Shown here: positions 28,829 to 37,509 of the stretch, in pieces
Layout: each line of letters begins with the position of its first letter
Position numbering within the stretch: the first letter of the stretch is position 1
Assembly: GCA_947499565.1 (NCBI GenBank)
Contig: CANMOV010000001.1
Location: 310,001-374,000, forward strand
Length of the DNA: 64,000 nt
Direction: 5' to 3'
DNA from: an uncultured Croceitalea sp.
Lineage (GTDB): Bacteria; Bacteroidota; Bacteroidia; Flavobacteriales; Flavobacteriaceae
The notes under the pieces: generated by a model
Databases searched by the model: none
Told to the model about the DNA's origin: nothing
Seen by the model: the letters and a program-made list of their open reading frames with translations, nothing else
Position numbers and translations under genes: made by a program

Positions 28829-29278
28829 TTATGTGTTTTTAATTAATATTATTCCTAGGGTCATGGCAAGCACGCCAAAAATCTTTTTATAGGCTAAAGG
28901 TTCTGTAGGTAGTCCAAACCAGCCAAAATGCCCTGCTATAACAGAAAACAAAATTTGTCCAAAGAGGCCGATGGAGATCATTGTTGAAATACCCAATTTT
29001 GGTATGGTATAATAGTACAGGCCGATACCGGCTACGCTAAATAGCGCTCCCGAAAACCATAAATAGTATGGGACGTCTTTCAATTGATGGAAGGATGGAA
29101 AATGTCTGGTATTAACGGTTACCGCAAGAAAAGCTATCAACGTACTTACAATATAGGCTACCAGGGAAGTCAACATTGGACTTTTAAGTTGCTCGCTCAA
29201 TTGGGAATTAAAACCACCATGCAAGGCTAAGAACACTCCGCCTACGAAAGCTAAAAGAATTGGTGTTGACTGACTCAT
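28829..29278 (-). CDS. DMT-superfamily transporter (DUF606/YdcZ type)
   Basis: A 149-residue protein with four or five membrane helices, beginning MSQSTPILLAFVGGVFLALH and GGFNSQLSEQLKSPMLTSLV, the N-terminal repeat pattern of YdcZ-like half-size drug/metabolite transporters, which work as dimers. Substrate unknown. It is the first gene behind promoter box C (29306-29352) and is followed by the acetyltransferase. Confidence 0.78.
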   Translation of the reverse strand: MSQSTPILLAFVGGVFLALHGGFNSQLSEQLKSPMLTSLVAYIVSTLIAFLAVTVNTRHFPSFHQLKDVPYYLWFSGALFSVAGIGLYYYTIPKLGISTMISIGLFGQILFSVIAGHFGWFGLPTEPLAYKKIFGVLAMTLGIILIKNT

Positions 29279-29305
29279 AATTCAAAGTATTAATGATTTA
29301 TAGGC

Positions 29306-29352
29306 CAAAATTAGGGTAGTTCTTAACCCCCTGCATTTACATATGTCGATAA
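29306..29352 (-). promoter_or_regulatory. Crp-type promoter box C upstream of the DMT transporter
   Basis: On the minus strand the sequence TTATCGACATATGTAAATGC lies at 29333-29352, and TAATTTTG (a TAnnTTTG -7 box) lies at 29306-29313. The interval between the ATGTAAATGCN end of the box and the -7 box is 18 bp, identical to three other promoters in this window. The palindrome centre falls at about -41 if transcription starts 4-6 bp after the -7 box, the class II activator position. Confidence 0.75.
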
Positions 29353-29359
29353 ATGAATT

Positions 29360-29953
29360 TTAAAGCCCCTTTCTTATCCTACTAAGCTGCGTTGGAGTTA
29401 TTCCAAGATAAGAAGCTATTAACCATTGGGGTACTCTCTGAGGTAATTTGGGGTACTTATTCAGGAAAGAGATATAGCGTTCGGTAGCATTTTCCGCAGC
29501 GAATGAAATTTGTCGTCTTTCATTTTCAATAATCCAATTTTGCTCCAGATTGGCGATATAGTAATTCTTTAAATCATCATGTTTATAGATTACCTCTTTA
29601 TAACGTTGATAGTTCATCTCTAGAATGGTGCCATTGGTGACGGATTCGATACCAAACCCAGAAGGGGTATCCGTCAACATGGAAACTGTGGAGCCAGCCA
29701 AATGACCTTCAACGAAAAAGTTTTTGACATACACGTTGGCTTCATCATCCATCCATTGAGAAATCAAAATTCCTTCACATACAAAATAAATATTTCTTGC
29801 AGTTTGTCCGCGAAATACTATGCTCTCATTTTTCTGAACATTTCTGATTTTAATTAAAGGAAGGAAATCCTCGAAAGAATTTTGAGAAACAGGAGCAAAA
29901 CCGTTTAGATAATTATAAAAAAGTTGGATATGTGGATGGTCGAAAGAAATCAT
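29360..29953 (-). CDS. Crp/Fnr-family regulator, candidate activator of the local regulon
   Basis: A 197-residue protein: cyclic-nucleotide-binding fold (NVQKNESIVFRGQTARNIYF, VCEGILISQWMDDEANVYVK), a dimer helix with ENATERYISFLNKYP, and a short HTH WLIASYLGITPTQLSRIRKG. No FNR-type cysteine cluster. The next gene downstream is preceded by a Crp-type box only a few base pairs from this stop codon, and three more boxes lie within 8 kb. I infer that this protein, or its relative at 25393, binds them. Ligand unknown. Confidence 0.83.
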   Translation of the reverse strand: MISFDHPHIQLFYNYLNGFAPVSQNSFEDFLPLIKIRNVQKNESIVFRGQTARNIYFVCEGILISQWMDDEANVYVKNFFVEGHLAGSTVSMLTDTPSGFGIESVTNGTILEMNYQRYKEVIYKHDDLKNYYIANLEQNWIIENERRQISFAAENATERYISFLNKYPKLPQRVPQWLIASYLGITPTQLSRIRKGL

Positions 29954-30097
29954 AATAGATACTTTATTGGCAATATTTTTTGTGTTGAGGAGGAATCCAT
30001 TAAGAACGGATTTTAGATGTATTGCCTACAAATAAAGATAACGAAAAGATGATTGCAATGAGAAGATTTGCAGTTGTTTATAGTTGTAACATAAAAG

Positions 30098-30134
30098 AAG
30101 CCCGGAAATGCTTTTAGACGAGTTTCCGGGCCTT
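30098..30134 (-). terminator. Intrinsic terminator-like hairpin
   Basis: Inverted repeat AAGCCCGGAAA (30098-30108) and TTTCCGGGCCTT (30123-30134) around a 14-nt loop, a few bases beyond the stop of the isochorismatase-like gene on the minus strand, followed in that direction by A/T-rich sequence. It most likely ends the MarR-controlled operon. Confidence 0.7.
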
Positions 30135-30144
30135 ATCAATTGGA

Positions 30145-30888
30145 TTATTTTGATTTTTCTTCCAAAGTTGTCACGAGCTCCTGCGTTGTAAAAACATGAC
30201 TGGAAATCATTCGAAAATTAGTTTGAGCAGCCTGATTACCATCCAGGTCTGGTATGATGGCCGAGGCAGTGGCATCACCGACTACAGCTACTTCAAAACC
30301 ATCTTCAATCAATTCTCGCATGTGTGCTTCCACACATAGGTTACCCGACATGCCGGCCAGAATGATATTATCGATCTTGTTTTTACGCAACTGCAAGCTT
30401 AGATCATTTTGTTCCGGTCCGAACACCTTATGAGGCCCAACAACAGTTACGAAATCCTTGTCGATATACTTTTTGTAAACTTCTAAAAAGTCGGCTCCCG
30501 AACCTTCAAATCCTTCATCGGAGAATTGATCTTTACGATCGAACATTTTGATATCGTGCATTAGAGTCTCCAATGCACCTTCAAAAACCCATTTATGATC
30601 ATGTTCATAATAGAAATGTGGTGAAATGAATACAGGAATCCCATTCGCCTTAGCCAACTTAAAAAGTGTTTCGAGATTTTCAACCGTATTATTTTCTGTA
30701 ACACTCTGCCCTACTACACCCCAAGTAACACCGGATGGACTAAGGAAATCATTCTGTGGGTCTGTAATTACAATCGCTGTACCACCGTCTATTTTAAATC
30801 CCGGATCTGGTAACTGCGCATTAACTTTGTTTACTGCTAACAAGCCTACCACTGTGATAAGCATTGTCCATGTCATTTTTGTTTTCAT
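30145..30888 (-). CDS. Secreted isochorismatase-like cysteine hydrolase
   Basis: From the ATG at 30888 the protein has 247 residues and a clear signal peptide (MKTKMTWTMLITVVGLLAVN, then KVNAQ). The isochorismatase fold shows the catalytic Asp in VITDPQNDFLSPSG, and the nucleophile Cys in GMSGNLCVEAHMRELIEDGF, followed by GDATASAI. Family members hydrolyse amides such as nicotinamide or cleave vinyl ethers; export to the periplasm is unusual and suggests an extracytoplasmic amide substrate. It is the last gene of the operon starting at 34800. The longer frame to 30951 lacks support. Confidence 0.82.
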   Translation of the reverse strand: MKTKMTWTMLITVVGLLAVNKVNAQLPDPGFKIDGGTAIVITDPQNDFLSPSGVTWGVVGQSVTENNTVENLETLFKLAKANGIPVFISPHFYYEHDHKWVFEGALETLMHDIKMFDRKDQFSDEGFEGSGADFLEVYKKYIDKDFVTVVGPHKVFGPEQNDLSLQLRKNKIDNIILAGMSGNLCVEAHMRELIEDGFEVAVVGDATASAIIPDLDGNQAAQTNFRMISSHVFTTQELVTTLEEKSK

Positions 30889-30957
30889 TTTATTTGTTTT
30901 TAAAATTATTAAGTACTTTTTGTGACTTTCTATTTTTTTGAAGGCCGCCACTCACCT

Positions 30958-31902
30958 TTAAATTACATTCAAACGCGCTTGATAATCTTTTGTCCTAAAC
31001 CATTTAGATACCGATTGCGCTATCTCATATGGGAAATCTTCCTGCACGTAATGTGACTCCTTTAAAAAACCTTTTGAGCTAATTCCGAGATATTCCGTAT
31101 GAAGGTTCGGATAGCTTTCCTGCATCTGTATAACATGCCATGGCTTTATAAGTACTCCTGGTTTTACCCACAGTAATAATTTTGGTATGGAAGTCCTACT
31201 CAACCACTCATGGTTACTTTTGACCATTTCGTAGACATCTCTCGGTTTCTTGTTAATGGGAATCTCATTCGGGAAAACATACACAGGTTTTCTACTATTC
31301 TTCGATAGAAATGGTGCGGCATAATATTCCCTTTCTTTAGTACTCAATTCCCTCTTTGTTCCCATATGTAAGAGGATATTTTCAACAAAGAAGTTATTCT
31401 TGATAATCATCCATTGGCCGATGAAGGGTGTTCTGAAAAGACGGAAGATGAGCCGTGTACGGGCTTTTCCGAAATCCCATTTTTTGGGCTTTATAACACC
31501 CTCCATAAAAGCAACTCCCGTAACCCTATTTTCATTCTTGCGAGCGAAGGCCAAACCGAGGGCCGTTCCCCAATCGTGCAGAACGAAAACAATGTTGTCC
31601 AATTCCAGGATGTTGATGAATTTCTCGATATACCTTTCATGGGTAAGTACTTTATAATCAATTTCGGGTTTATCCGACTTGCCAAAACCTATTAGATCTG
31701 GTGCAACCACTCTTCCTTGCTTTGTGAGCTCCGGTACAATATTGCGCCACAGATAGTTGGAACTGGGATTGCCATGAAGTAAAACAAAGGTGGTTTGATT
31801 GGCATCATTTTGTCTGTTTTCATCTATATAATGTACTTTCGATCCATATACCTTCACGTATTTGGACTCAAATGGAAAGTCTGATTTTATTACTGTTTTC
31901 AT
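30958..31902 (-). CDS. Alpha/beta hydrolase of the haloalkane dehalogenase family
   Basis: A 314-residue hydrolase. Family hallmarks are the oxyanion/halide loop LLHGNPSSNYLWRNIVPEL with the halide-binding Asn, the nucleophile Asp in FVLHDWGTALGLAFARKN with the adjacent Trp, VTGVAFMEGVIKPKKW, and the catalytic His in KESHYVQEDFPYEIAQ. These match HLD enzymes (HDWG, SHYVQED) more closely than epoxide hydrolases. Substrate unknown; natural haloalkanes are plausible in a marine setting. Its start overlaps the SDR stop by 4 bp. Confidence 0.82.
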   Translation of the reverse strand: MKTVIKSDFPFESKYVKVYGSKVHYIDENRQNDANQTTFVLLHGNPSSNYLWRNIVPELTKQGRVVAPDLIGFGKSDKPEIDYKVLTHERYIEKFINILELDNIVFVLHDWGTALGLAFARKNENRVTGVAFMEGVIKPKKWDFGKARTRLIFRLFRTPFIGQWMIIKNNFFVENILLHMGTKRELSTKEREYYAAPFLSKNSRKPVYVFPNEIPINKKPRDVYEMVKSNHEWLSRTSIPKLLLWVKPGVLIKPWHVIQMQESYPNLHTEYLGISSKGFLKESHYVQEDFPYEIAQSVSKWFRTKDYQARLNVI

Positions 31903-32756
31903 GATATATTTGTATTAAGTTGTTGTTTTGTAATACGTTGCTCCGAAGTGTTATCCCGGGATTTCCTTTTTTGGTTTGCTTTTCCCATTAGCGTCCCGAA
32001 CAATTTGGTATTTGCATTGCGAGACATTACCCTTTTTGCTAAAAAACCAAGGACCTTGTTGGAAAAGCCAGGTATGACCTGTGATTTTTTACCTATGGAT
32101 TTCAAAGCCACCTTGGCCACCTCTTCAGGTTGCATAAGATCTGAAGGCATATGACTGAAATCAAAGGAGTCCGTCATTTCAGTTGCCGTCAATCCGGGAT
32201 TTACCGTCAATACATCCACGCCTTTTTTTGCGAGTTCGTACTGCAGGCTTTCTCCTTTTGACAATTCATAGGCTTTTGTCGCTCCATAGACCGAAGAATA
32301 GGGCACACTAACATATGCGAGTAAGGAACCCAGATTAATAATTCCGCCTTCACCTCTTTGAATCAAATGTTTGCCAAAGTGATGTGTCAAAATAGCGGGC
32401 GCTTTAATATTCAGGTCGATCATATCAAGCTCCTCTTCCAGAGCGATATCAAAGTATTCACCCATTTTCCATAGCCCGGCATTATTGATCAACAGACCTA
32501 TATCAAGATGGGCGGTTTCTTCTTTGATGTGGTCAATAAAATTGGGCTGAAGCAAATCTGCTTTAATCGTTTTCACCCGTATACCGTAGTGACCTTCTAA
32601 TTCATCGGCAAGCGCATTCAGTAATTCCTGCCTTCGTGCAACTAGAATTAGGTGTATTCCTTTTTGCGCCAGTTGTTTGGCAAACTCCTTTCCGATTCCT
32701 GAAGAGGCTCCGGTTATCAATGCCCATGGGCCGTACTGTTGTTTAAAATCTTTCAT
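31899..32756 (-). CDS. Short-chain dehydrogenase/reductase
   Basis: A 285-residue classical SDR: ALITGASSGIGKEFAKQLAQ, LINNAGLWKMGEYFDIALEE, the catalytic Ser in INLGSLLAYVSVPYSSVYGA and YGATKAYELSKGE (YxxxK). The C-terminus has KSQVIPGFSNKVLGFLAKRV, shared with the SDR at 39219, so the two are paralogues. Oxidoreductase with an unknown alcohol or ketone substrate. Second gene of the MarR-controlled operon. Confidence 0.87.
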   Translation of the reverse strand: MKDFKQQYGPWALITGASSGIGKEFAKQLAQKGIHLILVARRQELLNALADELEGHYGIRVKTIKADLLQPNFIDHIKEETAHLDIGLLINNAGLWKMGEYFDIALEEELDMIDLNIKAPAILTHHFGKHLIQRGEGGIINLGSLLAYVSVPYSSVYGATKAYELSKGESLQYELAKKGVDVLTVNPGLTATEMTDSFDFSHMPSDLMQPEEVAKVALKSIGKKSQVIPGFSNKVLGFLAKRVMSRNANTKLFGTLMGKANQKRKSRDNTSEQRITKQQLNTNIS

Positions 32757-32796
32757 TTTTACTTGTTTTATATGTTATTAATGATTCAATATTTAT

Positions 32797-34800
32797 CTAC
32801 TCATTTGAGATAGGAAGATGTTCTTTCCCAATTATTTCTGTGTAGGTTACAAACTTGAAGGGGTCAAAAAACTGCACGGAGCTTCGTAATCGATCTGCCG
32901 CTTCTTCTTTTAATCGTTTGATTTTCTCGTTTGTTGGATATCTGCTTTCGGCAGCTGTGGCCATCTGTAATGCCAACTCATTATCACCGTTATGAAGCAT
33001 TTTTTTTAGGGCCTTAGCTACCTGATTTCCGGAAAGGCCTAGATATAGTTGCAAGAGTCGACCACGCTCTACTGAGGTAATTACGTCAAGTCCTTCAGGA
33101 TCTTTTCCACTGACCTCCTCTTGCCATATGCCTACCATATGATCGGCTGTACGTGCTATGATATGGTCTCGTGGTGATAGATAGCCGATGAAAATTTCAG
33201 GATGGTCTTGCAATCCCGGTGGAATCAGATTGAGTCGTATAATGTCTTTGGCGGAATAGCCATTTTTTAAATGTTTTTTGGTTTCATTAATTAACCATTC
33301 ATAAGCGTCTCGATAGGCGCCAAGTTGTTGGATATTTTCGTACAGGATTGTTATTCCAATGTGCCCATGTAAAATGTATTCGGGGCTAAGGTCCAGTGTA
33401 ATGTCCATTACTTCTAGAGCTTCATCAATGTATCCTTCTTCCGTCCATGGCTCTCCATAAAAGGGCATAAGCACATCGCCCATAAAAACCAGTTCCAATT
33501 CGGGAAAATGAATGAGAAGCGCGTCTTCGGTTTCGCCTCCGGTCACCGGGATAAGTTTTATTTGGGACTGACCAATGTTTAACTTTGTTATTGTATCAAC
33601 AACAACATCCGGTTCGTATTCACTAACCCAACGGTCTTTAAAGTCTGTGCCCCTGAATTGGTCATAGGAATGATTTTTAAGGATGCGGTCAACCGTTCCG
33701 TGGAAATTCTCACGCCCGTAAAGCGTTATATCGGAATCAAGGGATTTTAAGTGGGTATATCCCCCAATATGATCCCAATGTGCATGTGTAATCAAAGCCG
33801 TCGTTAACGAAGGCAAGTCGGGATAGTTCTCCAATAAAAACTCATACCCGTCTTTATAGCTGTAGGGCTGGGTTCCCGCATCAATGGATATCAGTTCTTC
33901 TCCATTTTTGGAGACCACAAAATGAAGATCAGAAAATCCAAACCCTCTAACCGCAAAAACTCGATTTGGAATTACCTCTTCCACCCATGGTGTCGGAGCA
34001 AATAAAAGACCCTTCTCCTTGGTGGTAGAAAACCACCCTGAAAACAACATTTTTGGTTCATAATCACCGTAGCCGCTTCGAGCTAGATAGTCCTTTGCCA
34101 ACTCTATGTTGCCTTCTTCGGCATGTAGTTTAGCCAAATAATGGTATACTTCCCTATAGAAACCAGGGGTTGGTTCCAGTTCTGGATGATTTATTAACCA
34201 TGTAAGTTCCTCAAAGGCTTCTTCTGTCTTATTAAATAGGGTAGGTACTTGGGCGTAAATAATTCCTGAAGCCCAATGTGCCAATGGATTTTTTTGAGAT
34301 AACTCGCTTGCTTCCTCTAAGATCTTAAAAGTATCTTTTACCCAACCAATTCTGGAAACAAAGGAAATATTATCAGCATAACTTGCCCTTAAAAGCGCAT
34401 ATGCGGATAGGTAATTAGATCTTACCTGATCTGACATTTTATTTCGATACCTTCCAAGCAAAGTTTCGAAATAAGGAATACCGTAATTCTGCTGATTAGT
34501 AGCAATATATGCATTTGCCAGCAGGAAAACGGGATTGGGGTCTTCAATTGACCCATAGGATAACACCGTTTCATAAAATGCAATATCAGAATGAAAACTA
34601 CGGTCGTTTTCATGTTGCTTGAAAGAAGCAAAGCCCCTAGAGGGATGTAGTGATTCGCTAAGCCCTACAATAGATGTATTCTGCTCAATATTTGAATCCT
34701 TGGTATAAGGTTCAAGATCTGTTTTTGTTTCCTCAGTATCGCATGCCAAAACAATGGTAGCTATTAGTCCCGAGAGATAGATAAGTGATTTTGTTTTCAT
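32797..34800 (-). CDS. Metallo-beta-lactamase-fold lipoprotein related to alkylsulfatases (SdsA-like)
   Basis: A 667-residue protein with a lipoprotein signal MKTKSLIYLSGLIATIVLAC. After a TPR-like helical region (residues about 80-260) comes the MBL domain with metal site THAHWDHIGGYTHLKS, FMGDVLMPFYGEPWTEEGYI and the distal HGHIGITIL. The C-terminal part (GYSAKDIIRLNLIPPGLQDH, then GYLSPRDHIIARTADHMVGI) resembles the alkylsulfatase dimerisation domain. It may release sulfate or an alcohol from a surface substrate; the order of the domains differs from SdsA, where the MBL domain comes first. First gene after the MarR operator at 34820. Confidence 0.72.
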   Translation of the reverse strand: MKTKSLIYLSGLIATIVLACDTEETKTDLEPYTKDSNIEQNTSIVGLSESLHPSRGFASFKQHENDRSFHSDIAFYETVLSYGSIEDPNPVFLLANAYIATNQQNYGIPYFETLLGRYRNKMSDQVRSNYLSAYALLRASYADNISFVSRIGWVKDTFKILEEASELSQKNPLAHWASGIIYAQVPTLFNKTEEAFEELTWLINHPELEPTPGFYREVYHYLAKLHAEEGNIELAKDYLARSGYGDYEPKMLFSGWFSTTKEKGLLFAPTPWVEEVIPNRVFAVRGFGFSDLHFVVSKNGEELISIDAGTQPYSYKDGYEFLLENYPDLPSLTTALITHAHWDHIGGYTHLKSLDSDITLYGRENFHGTVDRILKNHSYDQFRGTDFKDRWVSEYEPDVVVDTITKLNIGQSQIKLIPVTGGETEDALLIHFPELELVFMGDVLMPFYGEPWTEEGYIDEALEVMDITLDLSPEYILHGHIGITILYENIQQLGAYRDAYEWLINETKKHLKNGYSAKDIIRLNLIPPGLQDHPEIFIGYLSPRDHIIARTADHMVGIWQEEVSGKDPEGLDVITSVERGRLLQLYLGLSGNQVAKALKKMLHNGDNELALQMATAAESRYPTNEKIKRLKEEAADRLRSSVQFFDPFKFVTYTEIIGKEHLPISNE

Positions 34801-34819
34801 GATAAATTAGTTTTTTATA

Positions 34820-34837
34820 ATGTTGTATATACAACAT
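34820..34837. promoter_or_regulatory. MarR operator 1
   Basis: ATGTTGTATATACAACAT is a perfect 18-bp palindrome lying 20 bp upstream of the MBL lipoprotein start and just after the marR stop. A near-identical copy sits in front of marR itself, so both are likely bound by the MarR protein encoded between them. Confidence 0.75.
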
Positions 34838-34851
34838 ATAATTTAAATTTT

Positions 34852-35253
34852 TTAATCAAACTTTTCTTCAATTCCTTGGATGTACTCTAGCCCTTCTTTT
34901 TCAAGCTTACCCACTAGTTCATCCATGACCTTTCGCCATTTTGGAATAAGTGTTTTTACCAATTCTTTACCTTTTCCAGCAAGCTCTATTTCGGGGCGAT
35001 ATTCGGGTGATCTTTTTACCAGACCTTGCTCTTGAAGTAGTTTTATATTTCTACTCACGGTTGACCGTTCCAAGAAAAGAAATTCCCCAATCTTACCCTG
35101 CTCTACACGCCCCAGTTCACTTAACGTGAAAAGAATAGTCATTTGATTCTCTGTAATCTTGTGATCGGCAAGACATTTTCTCATATAGTTGTCCGCAATG
35201 CGGGATAACCGTCTCAACCGCGATGCTACGCAATCTTCCAATTTGTATTTCAT
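34852..35253 (-). CDS. MarR-family repressor
   Basis: About 133 residues from the ATG at 35253 (MKYKLEDCVASRLRRLSRIA); the longer frame begins at a TTG inside the -7 box and is unlikely. Winged-helix motifs: HKITENQMTILFTLSELGRV, QGKIGEFLFLERSTVSRNIK (recognition helix) and LLQEQGLVKRSPEYR (wing). It probably represses itself and the 34800-30145 operon from the two palindromes at 34820 and 35273. The ligand is likely an organic substrate of the operon. Confidence 0.88.
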   Translation of the reverse strand: MKYKLEDCVASRLRRLSRIADNYMRKCLADHKITENQMTILFTLSELGRVEQGKIGEFLFLERSTVSRNIKLLQEQGLVKRSPEYRPEIELAGKGKELVKTLIPKWRKVMDELVGKLEKEGLEYIQGIEEKFD

Positions 35254-35257
35254 CGGG

Positions 35258-35290
35258 CAAAGATACAATCAAATGTTGCATATACAACTT
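35258..35290 (-). promoter_or_regulatory. marR promoter and MarR operator 2
   Basis: On the plus strand ATGTTGCATATACAACTT (35273-35290) matches operator 1 at 16 of 18 positions. On the minus strand TATCTTTG (35265-35258) is a -7 box, with a TTG 19 bp upstream that lies within the operator, so repressor binding would block the -33 region. Only 4 bp separate the -7 box from the marR ATG, implying a leaderless or near-leaderless mRNA. Confidence 0.72.
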
Positions 35291-35317
35291 AATTGGCTGT
35301 TGCTTAACAATTTTCAA

Positions 35318-35797
35318 TTAAGCAATAGCTTTTTTTTCAACTTCATTCTCTTTGACCACATACTTGCCCGGTGTCAATTTGAACGTTTTCATCAATCTGG
35401 TCCAAGTATTGATTTGAGAGATGGCCAAGGTCAGATAACTTATTTCACTTTTGCTGAAATGCTTCAGTAAAGTGTCAATTTCCTCATCAGTAATAGGTCT
35501 ACTTCCCATATTTGTCAGGTTTTCTGTAAACCTAAGTACTTCTCGTTCCCTATCGTTAAAAAATGGGGAATCGTCCCAGGCAGAGAGTAAGGCAAGGCGC
35601 AGATCGGATTCACCAAGATGTTTCAATACCTTATGGTGCATGTCAACACAATAGGCACATCCGTTGATTTGCCCGACTCTTAACCGGATAAGCTCCAACA
35701 AATCCATTTCAATGGGGGAATCATTTATAAACTGTTCCACCCCCATTAATTTTTCGAACATTCCCTTGGGAATTTCGTGATAACTAATTCGTTCCAT
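35318..35797 (-). CDS. AhpD-like carboxymuconolactone decarboxylase family protein
   Basis: A 159-residue all-helical protein. The CMD signature is LIRLRVGQINGCAYCVDMHH with the redox CxxC (CAYC) and the following His, as in AhpD-type peroxidase-linked reductases. A C-terminal SEISYLTLAISQINTWTRLM helix is typical for this subfamily. Likely a thiol-based antioxidant protein. It is a single-gene unit behind Crp-type promoter box A. Confidence 0.87.
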   Translation of the reverse strand: MERISYHEIPKGMFEKLMGVEQFINDSPIEMDLLELIRLRVGQINGCAYCVDMHHKVLKHLGESDLRLALLSAWDDSPFFNDREREVLRFTENLTNMGSRPITDEEIDTLLKHFSKSEISYLTLAISQINTWTRLMKTFKLTPGKYVVKENEVEKKAIA

Positions 35798-35843
35798 AAT
35801 TCTAAATTTTAAGATTAAACATTATCATATTATAAATATGAGG

Positions 35844-35890
35844 CAAAGTTAAACCCGGTCTTGCGCATTGGCATTTACATATGTTGATAA
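35844..35890 (-). promoter_or_regulatory. Crp-type promoter box A upstream of the AhpD-like gene
   Basis: Minus strand: TTATCAACATATGTAAATGC at 35871-35890, an 18-bp interval (35852-35869), then the -7 box TAACTTTG at 35844-35851. The AhpD-like start is 47 bp downstream. Spacing and sequence match boxes B, C and D. Confidence 0.78.
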
Positions 35891-35928
35891 ATGATAGCAA
35901 TAGGGCTTTTTAGATATTTTGAATTATT

Positions 35929-36282
35929 TTAATTTAAACTTGCCAATACTCCTTGAGAATAAACAGCTTCATTTTGTCTATGCGTAAATTGTGTCAATCG
36001 AAGTATAGAATTGTGTTTTGCTAAAAGTTCGTGGAGGATACCTCCTTCCAAGCTAAGCATATCACCTCTTTTTAGAAGTACTTTCTTGTCTCCAGCAGAA
36101 AATAATATTTCCCCCGCGAATACCTCCACAGTAATTCTATATGGGGTTTTATGTCTACGCATTAGCTGCCCCCTCTTAAATGTTACTCTCAATTCTCTGC
36201 CACCATCTGTTTCGGAGAGTAAAGTGACCAATGGGTAATTTTCTCCATATACCAAGTTGTTCAATATTGATGTTTTCTTCAT
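35929..36282 (-). CDS. Small cupin-like protein
   Basis: A 117-residue beta-barrel protein. The cupin-like pattern covers GQLMRRHKTPYRITVEVFAG, EILFSAGDKKVLLKRGDMLS and LEGGILHELLAKHNSILRLT, where the conserved Gly-Asp and His positions of the cupin motifs are visible, but the first motif has only one clear metal-binding His. Function unknown. It follows the small membrane protein gene by 35 bp and should be on the box B transcript. Confidence 0.65.
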   Translation of the reverse strand: MKKTSILNNLVYGENYPLVTLLSETDGGRELRVTFKRGQLMRRHKTPYRITVEVFAGEILFSAGDKKVLLKRGDMLSLEGGILHELLAKHNSILRLTQFTHRQNEAVYSQGVLASLN

Positions 36283-36316
36283 GATTCTAGTTTTATATAT
36301 TTCTATTTTTTTTAGA

Positions 36317-36598
36317 TTAAATGGAATTAAAAATGATGATGAACGTGCTGATTAAAATGCTAGCCAATAACAGTTTGAAAACCACTTCCGATTTTCTTTG
36401 TGATAGTACCGCAGCATTAAAAAGCATACACGCGATAGTGACTATAAATAATTGTATCATTTGAAAAATGCTATTTCCGTTCATTAGAATAAACATGGCC
36501 GCCACTGAACCCAGACAACTTTGTCCGATTATGAAAATCGTTGAATATCCTCTAATGTCCTTTCGAAATTCCTTCAGAGATTTTACATATAGTTCCAT
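36317..36598 (-). CDS. Small membrane protein, unknown
   Basis: A 93-residue protein with three predicted helices (TIFIIGQSCLGSVAAMFILM, FQMIQLFIVTIACMLFNAAV, VFKLLLASILISTFIIIFNS). No recognised family. First gene behind promoter box B, with the cupin gene downstream. Confidence 0.6.
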   Translation of the reverse strand: MELYVKSLKEFRKDIRGYSTIFIIGQSCLGSVAAMFILMNGNSIFQMIQLFIVTIACMLFNAAVLSQRKSEVVFKLLLASILISTFIIIFNSI

Positions 36599-36622
36599 AA
36601 CTAATAGGTTTTAATTATGGTA

Positions 36623-36669
36623 CAAATTTATTCAGCCCAAAAGAGGCTGGCATTTACATATGTTGATAA
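36623..36669 (-). promoter_or_regulatory. Crp-type promoter box B
   Basis: Minus strand: TTATCAACATATGTAAATGC at 36650-36669, an 18-bp interval, then the -7 box TAAATTTG at 36623-36630. The start codon of the small membrane protein at 36598 is 25 bp further. Confidence 0.78.
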
Positions 36670-36824
36670 TGGGAAATTTAGTGGAAGAATTAAGTTGTAC
36701 TATTAAAGGAACTATTTAGAATATTCTGATATTCCCTAAATCTAGTATTGTAAGCTATATCAGGCTTAAGAAGGTATTGGCATAAAGAAATATTATGAAT
36801 TATAGCTGATTTTGACATTAGTAT

Positions 36825-37439
36825 TCATTCCGCGACAAAATTATCATCGTCCTTATTTTCAGTCCAATTGTATTCAATCTCATTGGCTACTTTCCTAGCA
36901 AAGTCCATTCCATGTCTATCTGCTAAGAACCCAAGCGACATATCCATTCCCGCGCTCACTCCCGAAGAAGTATAATATTTACCGTCAATTGCCCATCGTG
37001 CTCTCTTATCCCAATTAACATTTGTGTTTTGAGAAGAAACCCAAGAAAAAGCTATCTTATTTGAAGTAGCCCTTTTTCTGTCCAGAAGTCCTGATTTTGC
37101 AAGAAGAGCACTTCCTGTGCAAACTGTAAGCACATAATTACTTGCTTTGGAAAGTTCCGTTATCTTGTCTATTAGGGACAAATTATCTACTTCTTTTCTT
37201 GTACCATACCCACCAGGTATTAACAATATTTCAGGTTTAATGCCAATGGTTTCTAGTTTTTCCGTCATAATCGGAACCCCGTGTCGGTTTGATATTATTC
37301 CACCTTCCAATGAGTAGAACTTTAGAGTATATAGGTCTGCTAATCTACCAAAGATTTCAGCAGGTCCAAATACATCCAGAGTTTCATAATCATCGAACAT
37401 AACGAAAGCGATTCCCATAGTATTATTTTTTTTATGCAT
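36825..37439 (-). CDS. DJ-1/PfpI-family protein
   Basis: A 204-residue protein starting MHKKNNTMGIAFVMFDDYET, with FGPAEIFGRL, LLIPGGYGTR and the nucleophile elbow VLTVCTGSALLAKSGLLDRK, then RWAIDGKYYTSSGVSAGMDM. The layout fits the isonitrile hydratase/ThiJ branch that acts as amidase, hydratase or glyoxalase-like enzyme. It is a single-gene unit behind promoter box D. An ATG eight codons in is a possible alternative start. Confidence 0.83.
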   Translation of the reverse strand: MHKKNNTMGIAFVMFDDYETLDVFGPAEIFGRLADLYTLKFYSLEGGIISNRHGVPIMTEKLETIGIKPEILLIPGGYGTRKEVDNLSLIDKITELSKASNYVLTVCTGSALLAKSGLLDRKRATSNKIAFSWVSSQNTNVNWDKRARWAIDGKYYTSSGVSAGMDMSLGFLADRHGMDFARKVANEIEYNWTENKDDDNFVAE

Positions 37440-37509
37440 GGTTTTCTATTTTTTGATCAATTATGCTATTCACCGTAATAAAGATCAGGATTACAATTAA
37501 CAAATGAAA

